Shown here piece by piece: positions 7,418-11,061 of a stretch of 11,061 nt of DNA. The notes beneath the pieces were generated by a model that worked only from the letters and a program-made list of their open reading frames with translations, searched no databases and was not told where the DNA came from. Both the position numbers and the translations under genes were made by a program. Where the stretch lies: assembly GCA_031273365.1 (NCBI GenBank), contig JAISSA010000037.1:1-11061 (forward strand), written 5' to 3'. Origin of the DNA: Synergistaceae bacterium (GTDB taxonomy: Bacteria > Synergistota > Synergistia > Synergistales > Aminobacteriaceae). The number at the start of each line of letters is the position of its first letter. Position 1 is the stretch's first letter.

Positions 7418-7432
7418 TTAAGGAGGGGAATT

Positions 7433-8410
7433 ATGGAGGAGCCAAACAGGCCTCAGAAAACGTTTACAGGAATTTCCTTCATCAGGTGTCTGACGTTGTC
7501 GCTCCTGTCGGTGGTGTTGTTTTGCTCCGGGTTCTTCGCCCTCCCGTTCGGGACGGTGGGTTTTTTATTTTCTCCCACGCCGTTCGCCCTTTTGGGGATC
7601 AGGGAAAGCAGGGGATGGATGACCGCGGGCGTGCTGATCATGGGTGCCTCCCTGTTCCTGCTGTTTGGCCCCATGTTTGCGATTTATTTTCTGCTGATGG
7701 AAGGTCTGCTGTCCTTTGGCCTGACGTTTCCCTCCGGTAAAGTGAAGAAAGGCAGCGAAGCCCTGCTTTTCTGCACGACGCTCTCCATCGTCTCCAAGGT
7801 CCTTCTGATGGCGGCGGAGGTCGTTCTGACCGGACACAATTCTTTTGTCATGGAATCGGACGCCATGCGGAGCGCCGTCATGCAGATGTACACGGGCCTG
7901 CTCTCCAGAGACCTTCAGAGCGCCGCGGCGCTGAAGGAATCGATGGAGCAGATGGTCGCGCTGGCGCCCTATATGGTGCCGTCGCTGATTCTGGCGTGGT
8001 CGATGATGGATTCTTTTCTCAACTACAGGCTCTGCGAGGCCATTCAGCGCAGACACAGCCCTGCTTTTCAGCCTTTGCCCGCCTTTGGAGAGTGGCGCTT
8101 CCCAAAAAACATCCTGTGGCCTCTCTTTGTGGCTTTTATTCTGCCGTTGCTCTTCACGATGGAGGGCTGGCCCCTGGGAATCATGCTCGAAATCAACCTG
8201 AAATTTCTGGTCGGCGTGTTCTTCTTTTTGCAGGGCCTCTCCCTGATCTGGTGGTGGCTTGAAAAGCGTCGGATACATTTCGTGCTGCGCGTCCTGATCA
8301 TGTTGCTTCTTGCCCTGCCGATTCTGGGCCTGTGGGTGATCGCGCTCGGCGTCGGCGACATCTGTTTCGACTTCAGAACGCTCAGGAAGCGATTCGAAAA
8401 GAAAACGTAG
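7433..8410 (+). CDS. yybS: DUF2232 (YybS-like) integral membrane protein
   Basis: 325 residues; ATG preceded by AGGAGGGG. Hydrophobic stretches suggest about eight membrane segments: near 14-36, 38-56, 62-80, 82-100, 110-133, 178-196, 226-244, 250-276 and 282-312 (some may merge). A soluble, amphipathic stretch rich in Met/Glu/Ser spans about 134-177. The C-terminal ALGVGDICFDFRTLRKRFEKK fits the 'D-x-x-x-D-F-R-K-R' ending I associate with DUF2232/YybS. In Bacillus subtilis yybS lies in the same rpsR-to-rplI neighbourhood, which supports the call. The function of the family is not established; an energy-coupling or transport role has been guessed from fold only. Assignment to the family is likely, function unknown. 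Confidence 0.78.
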   Translation: MEEPNRPQKTFTGISFIRCLTLSLLSVVLFCSGFFALPFGTVGFLFSPTPFALLGIRESRGWMTAGVLIMGASLFLLFGPMFAIYFLLMEGLLSFGLTFPSGKVKKGSEALLFCTTLSIVSKVLLMAAEVVLTGHNSFVMESDAMRSAVMQMYTGLLSRDLQSAAALKESMEQMVALAPYMVPSLILAWSMMDSFLNYRLCEAIQRRHSPAFQPLPAFGEWRFPKNILWPLFVAFILPLLFTMEGWPLGIMLEINLKFLVGVFFFLQGLSLIWWWLEKRRIHFVLRVLIMLLLALPILGLWVIALGVGDICFDFRTLRKRFEKKT

Positions 8411-8438
8411 CGGAACGTTTTTTGGAAATTCCGCTTTT
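8409..8438 (+). terminator. Weak terminator-like hairpin at the end of the DUF2232 gene
   Basis: AGCGGAA (8409-8415, overlapping the stop codon) pairs with TTCCGCT (8429-8435) across a 13-base loop, followed by only TTTGG. The short U-tract makes strong termination doubtful. It may merely slow polymerase before the structured leader that follows. Confidence 0.4.
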
Positions 8439-8448
8439 GGATTCAAAT

Positions 8449-8594
8449 ATATGACTATTAAGTTGCCTCAGGCCGGGAGGGTGCTTCACCGGAACGGAGA
8501 GCCGCCACCCTCTTTTCAGTGGCAAACGGGTTCGGGTCGCAGTGGAGGGGAAGTACCCTCCCGGCCTTTACCTGAAGCAGCTGTATAGTTGTGT
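8449..8594 (+). ncRNA. Unidentified highly structured leader RNA upstream of rplI
   Basis: The bases fold into one long helix with three stacked parts. (a) 8449-8458 with 8585-8594: ten pairs, three of them G-U. (b) After a 2x2 internal loop, 8461-8466 with 8577-8582: six pairs, one G-U. (c) After a 3x9 loop, AGGCCGGGAGGGTGCTTC (8470-8487) with GAAGTACCCTCCCGGCCT (8550-8567): 18 pairs, one G-U. The 62-base cap holds smaller stems (GAAC 8492-8495 with GTTC 8530-8533; GCCAC 8504-8508 with GTGGC 8519-8523). All five wobble pairs are G-U on the plus strand and would be A-C mismatches on the minus strand, so the folded molecule is a plus-strand RNA. The helix ends six bases before the rplI Shine-Dalgarno (8601-8609). 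I recognise no known riboswitch, ribozyme, 6S, SRP or tRNA signature. A regulatory leader of rplI-dnaB or a free small RNA both fit. Confidence 0.75.
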
Positions 8595-8616
8595 TCAAAT
8601 AAGGAGAGATCATGCT

Positions 8617-9084
8617 ATGCAGGTAATCCTGAAACGAGACGTCAACAAAATTGGGAGCGCGGGAGATCTTCTGGAGGTGAGCGACGGCTACGCGCGCAAT
8701 TTTCTCTTGCCCCGGGGCCTGGCCGAGGAGGCCACGACGGGGAAGATCGCGGACATGAAAACGCGCCAGCAGAACCGCAAAGCGAAGGAAGAAAAGGAAA
8801 AACTGGCCTCGGAAGAGGTTAAGAAAAAGCTTCAGGACAGGCTGATCCGGGTGGAGGCCATCGGAGGCGAGAACGGGAAGCTCTTTGGAAGCGTTACGGC
8901 AGCGCAGATCGCCGAGGCCATCGAGGCGCAGTTCGGCATCCGGATCGACAAAAAGAACATCAGATTGCCCGATCCCGTCAGACAGCCGGGGAACCACGCT
9001 CTTTCCATTCGCCTCCATGCCGGAGTGCAGGCCGGCATGATCCTTTCGGTGGAGATTCGCGGCGCGGAAAATCGGAACCCCTGA
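8617..9084 (+). CDS. rplI: 50S ribosomal protein L9
   Basis: 155 residues from the ATG at 8617, preceded by AAGGAGAGA with a seven-base gap. The start is fixed by the universal L9 beginning (MQVILKRDVNKIG, then GDLLEVSDGYARNFLLPRGLA). The reading frame is open further upstream (GTG at 8542), but that lies inside the leader helix and encodes no L9 sequence. The N-terminal rRNA-binding domain (1-about 52) is followed by the long central helix rich in Lys/Glu (about 55-78) and the C-terminal domain starting at EAIGGENGKLFGSVT. L9 binds 23S rRNA at the base of the L1 stalk and helps reading-frame fidelity. dnaB begins one base after the stop, so the two are translationally coupled. Confidence 0.97.
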   Translation: MQVILKRDVNKIGSAGDLLEVSDGYARNFLLPRGLAEEATTGKIADMKTRQQNRKAKEEKEKLASEEVKKKLQDRLIRVEAIGGENGKLFGSVTAAQIAEAIEAQFGIRIDKKNIRLPDPVRQPGNHALSIRLHAGVQAGMILSVEIRGAENRNP

Positions 9085-9085
9085 T

Positions 9086-10420
9086 ATGGTGTACGATCGT
9101 GTTCTTCCACAAAACAGCGCCGCTGAACGCGCGGTGCTGGGGGCCTGTCTGATCGATCAGGAAGCTCTCAACGTCGCCGTCGAAATACTGATGCCGTCGG
9201 ATTTTTACGACCTGAATCACAGGGCGGCCTTCGAGGCGATGATCGGCATGTTCGGCGCCAGCCACCCCGTCGAACTGGTCACGTTCAACGAGGAACTGCA
9301 AAAGCGCGGCATCCTGGAAAAGATTGGAGGACAGCCCTTTTTCGCTTCGCTGATCTCCGAGGTGCCGACGACAGCCAACGTGGAGTACCACGCGAACATC
9401 GTCAGGGAGAAGTCGATACGCCGACGCCTGATCGAGGCGGGAAACCGGATCATCCAGCTGGGCTACGCCACGGACATCGAGAACGCCATGGCCCTCGACG
9501 AGGCCGAACGCACGGTTTTTGAAATTACTCAGAACAACAACAGGGTCGATTTTCGCCCCGTGCGGGAGATCCTCGGCGGCACGTTCGCAAAAATCGAGGA
9601 GCAGTATCGGCGGAGCGGCTCGAAGGTCAGCGGCTTCGATTCCGGGTTCGTGGACCTGGACCTTCTGACGGGCGGCTTTCAGCCGGGCAGCCTGAACATC
9701 GTCGCGGCGCGGCCCTCCATGGGAAAAACGGCCTTCGCCCTGAATATCGCTCAGTTCGGGGGCGGAGGCGCCGGCGATTCCATCCTGATTTTCAGCCTCG
9801 AAATGTCGAGCGACCAGCTCGTCCAGAGGATGCTGGGCTCGGAGGCCAAGATCAACATCCACGCCCTGCGGACGGGGATGATGGGCAAGCAGGAATGGGA
9901 CGAGCTGATGAGCGCCGCGGGACGTCTGTCGCAAGCGCCGATCTACATCGACGACAGCTCCATGCTGACGACGATGGACTTTCGTGCCCGTTGTCGTCGT
10001 TTCAAAGCGCGTTATCCCAACCTTGGCCTGATCGTCGTGGACTACCTGCAGCTTATGAGCTTTGGCGGACGCTCCACGGACAACAGGCAACAGGAGGTCG
10101 CGGAGATCTCCCGTATGCTGAAGGGAGTGGCAAGGGAACTTCAGTGCCCGGTCGTCGCGCTGTCGCAGCTTTCGCGCGCCGTCGAGCAGCGCGCGGAAAA
10201 AAAACCCATGCTCTCCGACCTGCGAGACTCCGGCGCGATCGAACAGGACGCGGACACCGTGATGCTGCTCTACCGTCCGGATTACTACGAGGGAGCGGTC
10301 AACCCCGACATGGACAGCGAGGCCTGCCTGATCCTCGCGAAAAACCGCAATGGCCCCACCAACGAGGTACGCCTGATCTTCAAAAGGGAGATCACCCGCT
10401 TCTTCAACGCGGCGGCGTGA
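9086..10420 (+). CDS. dnaB: Replicative DNA helicase DnaB
   Basis: 444 residues, normal for the family, with no intein. The N-terminal DnaB domain (about 5-105, opening LPQNSAAERAVLGACL) binds primase and partner protomers. A linker follows, then the RecA-like ATPase domain from about 180. Walker A is ARPSMGKT (208-215, Lys214); Walker B is LIVVDYLQL with Asp319; next come ALSQLSRAVEQR and SDLRDSGAIEQDAD, the DnaB sensor/arginine-finger region. It is the hexameric motor unwinding DNA at the replication fork, loaded by an initiator/loader system not in this window. The ATG stands one base behind the rplI stop and has only a poor GGAA ribosome site, so translation probably depends on ribosomes finishing rplI. 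Confidence 0.97.
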   Translation: MVYDRVLPQNSAAERAVLGACLIDQEALNVAVEILMPSDFYDLNHRAAFEAMIGMFGASHPVELVTFNEELQKRGILEKIGGQPFFASLISEVPTTANVEYHANIVREKSIRRRLIEAGNRIIQLGYATDIENAMALDEAERTVFEITQNNNRVDFRPVREILGGTFAKIEEQYRRSGSKVSGFDSGFVDLDLLTGGFQPGSLNIVAARPSMGKTAFALNIAQFGGGGAGDSILIFSLEMSSDQLVQRMLGSEAKINIHALRTGMMGKQEWDELMSAAGRLSQAPIYIDDSSMLTTMDFRARCRRFKARYPNLGLIVVDYLQLMSFGGRSTDNRQQEVAEISRMLKGVARELQCPVVALSQLSRAVEQRAEKKPMLSDLRDSGAIEQDADTVMLLYRPDYYEGAVNPDMDSEACLILAKNRNGPTNEVRLIFKREITRFFNAAA

Positions 10421-10429
10421 TTTTATCCC

Positions 10430-10449
10430 TCACCTGTTCTTCACCTGTT
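10430..10449. repeat. Short direct repeat after dnaB
   Basis: TCACCTGTT occurs twice with an 11-base period (10430-10438 and 10441-10449), just behind the dnaB stop. It is too short to interpret and could be chance or slippage. Confidence 0.4.
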
Positions 10450-10490
10450 AAAAAATCAAAAAATTCAGGGGGCGACTGAAGCGCGCCCCC
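10445..10490 (-). terminator. Intrinsic terminator for the minus-strand oxidase gene
   Basis: GGGGGCG (10468-10474) pairs with CGCCCCC (10484-10490) around a nine-base loop. Read on the minus strand, the stem is followed by TGAA and then two T6 runs separated by GA, the expected layout for stopping transcripts of the oxidase gene that ends at 10579. On the plus strand the stem is followed by A's, so it does not serve dnaB. Confidence 0.6.
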
Positions 10491-10504
10491 CAAAACTTAA
10501 GACC

Positions 10505-10568
10505 ACGGGGCTCTGCCCCGTACCCCGCAGGGGATTTTTCCCAGCCCCCTGACCCCGTTAATTTTTTT
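10505..10568 (+). terminator. G+C-rich nested palindromes, probable dnaB terminator and intergenic repeat
   Basis: ACGGGGC (10505-10511) and GCCCCGT (10515-10521) form a perfect seven-pair hairpin with a TCT loop. CCCC-GCA-GGGG (10523-10533) follows with ATTTTT behind it. Alternatively CAGGGG (10528-10533) pairs with CCCCTG (10546-10551), nested within ACGGGG (10505-10510) and CCCCGT (10553-10558), after which comes TAATTTTTTT. Either fold gives a hairpin and T-run in the dnaB direction. Dense short G/C palindromes between converging genes resemble dispersed repeats of many G+C-rich anaerobes; whether this one is repeated in the genome cannot be seen here. Confidence 0.6.
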
Positions 10569-10578
10569 GGTTCCTGTC

Positions 10579-11061
10579 TCAGCTTCCGGGCTGGATCAGC
10601 TTGCCGGGGTTCAGGATCTCCTGCGGGTCGAACGCCAGCTTGATGGCGCGGTGGATGGCGGCCTCCTCCGGCGTCTTTGTGGACAGAAGCGCCGGCAGCT
10701 TCAGGAACCCGACGCCGTGCTCTCCGCTCCCCACCCCGCCGAGCTTCACCGATTCCGCGATCAGCTCCGCGTAATATTCCTCCGCGTACACGCCCCACTT
10801 TTCGGGCGACATGTCGTCGGGCTTGACCGCCAGCGGGTGCAGGTTTCCATCGGCGATGTGCCCGAGGTTCGCCACCCTGACGTTCCACTTCTTCGAGACC
10901 TCCTCGATCACCTTCATCATCTGAGGCACGGCGGAAAGCGGCACCACCAGGTCGCCGGACAGCGAGCAGTACGGGTCGTAGGCGCGCATCCCCTCCGCCA
11001 GGTTCTGGCGCACGTTCCAGATCATCGCCGAGTCGATTCGGCTCTCCGCCACGAAGACCTC
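10579..11061 (-). CDS. FAD-linked oxidase, GlcD / D-lactate dehydrogenase type (C-terminal end)
   Basis: Minus-strand gene ending in TGA at 10579-10581; the frame is still open at the window edge, so only the last 160 residues are visible and the N-terminal FAD-binding domain is outside. The visible part is the FAD-linked oxidase C-terminal domain: GHIADGNLHP (about 10834-10863), whose histidines are the usual metal/substrate ligands; GGVGSGEHGVGF (about 10705-10740), the GEHG signature; and the AIKLAFDPQEILNPGKL ending. Such enzymes oxidise 2-hydroxy acids (glycolate, D-lactate, D-2-hydroxyglutarate) with FAD. The substrate cannot be told from this fragment. It converges on dnaB and is not part of that operon. 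The GTG at 11052 is internal, not a start. Confidence 0.9.
   Translation of the reverse strand, partial: EVFVAESRIDSAMIWNVRQNLAEGMRAYDPYCSLSGDLVVPLSAVPQMMKVIEEVSKKWNVRVANLGHIADGNLHPLAVKPDDMSPEKWGVYAEEYYAELIAESVKLGGVGSGEHGVGFLKLPALLSTKTPEEAAIHRAIKLAFDPQEILNPGKLIQPGS

Noticed and set aside
8461..8570. Possible selenocysteine tRNA or other tRNA-like RNA (GGTTCG stretch, about 95 bases)
   Set aside because: The GGGTTCGGGTC run does not make a proper T-arm, the acceptor and anticodon arms cannot be assigned and no CCA-end context is seen.
8442..8601. MITE-like element: TTCAAATA direct repeats (8442-8449, 8594-8601) flanking the inverted repeats before rplI
   Set aside because: Kept only as an alternative. 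Consistent plus-strand G-U pairs favour an RNA, and the second direct repeat overlaps the A-rich approach to a ribosome site, where chance matches are likely.
8542..8616. Upstream GTG start extending L9 by 25 residues
   Set aside because: It falls inside the leader helix, lacks a suitable site and adds non-L9 sequence; the ATG at 8617 has a good Shine-Dalgarno and the canonical N-terminus.
9086..10420. Intein or loader fusion in dnaB
   Set aside because: The coding length is normal and the Walker motifs are contiguous with no insertion.
1..11061. CRISPR array, rRNA, tRNA or IS element
   Set aside because: No regularly spaced repeats, no rRNA or tRNA signatures and no DDE-transposase frame were found; the 'transposase' name sometimes given to the Rpn family does not denote an insertion sequence.

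Overview
This window is bacterial chromosome of moderately high G+C, with strong Shine-Dalgarno sites, tight operons and ordinary housekeeping genes. The order rpsF-ssb-rpsR-(DUF2232 membrane protein)-rplI-dnaB is typical of Firmicutes and Synergistota. Protein character and the G+C-rich palindromic spacer make me lean towards Synergistota (Synergistes/Cloacibacillus-like). That is inference; no search was possible.

Layout. (1) 1-4881: the end of gltB (N-terminal glutaminase domain lies outside the window) and complete gltD, the two subunits of NADPH-dependent glutamate synthase, which makes glutamate from glutamine and 2-oxoglutarate. (2) 4883-5969: a stand-alone Rpn/PD-(D/E)XK nuclease-like gene with its own promoter and terminator. 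Near its 3' end lies a well-formed internal ribosome binding site and in-frame GTG, which suggests a separately made C-terminal protein of about 64 residues. (3) 6104-7417: promoter, leader hairpin, rpsF, ssb, rpsR and an intrinsic terminator. (4) 7433-10420: a DUF2232/YybS-like membrane protein, a 206-base spacer with a strongly structured RNA, then rplI and dnaB almost touching. (5) 10421-10578: a spacer between converging genes, full of G+C-rich palindromes that probably act as a two-way terminator. (6) 10579-11061, minus strand: the C-terminal end of a GlcD-type FAD-linked oxidase.

How it works together. gltBD serves nitrogen assimilation. The rpsF-to-dnaB block combines ribosomal proteins S6, S18 and L9 with two replication proteins (SSB and the DnaB helicase). 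The terminator after rpsR has no visible promoter behind it, so it probably lowers transcription from the ribosomal genes into yybS-rplI-dnaB.

The most interesting points are: the long helix 8449-8594 just before rplI, where every non-Watson-Crick pair in the outer and main stems is a G-U on the plus strand, as expected of a transcribed RNA; a competing fold within that same RNA; and the gene-within-gene layout in the Rpn locus.
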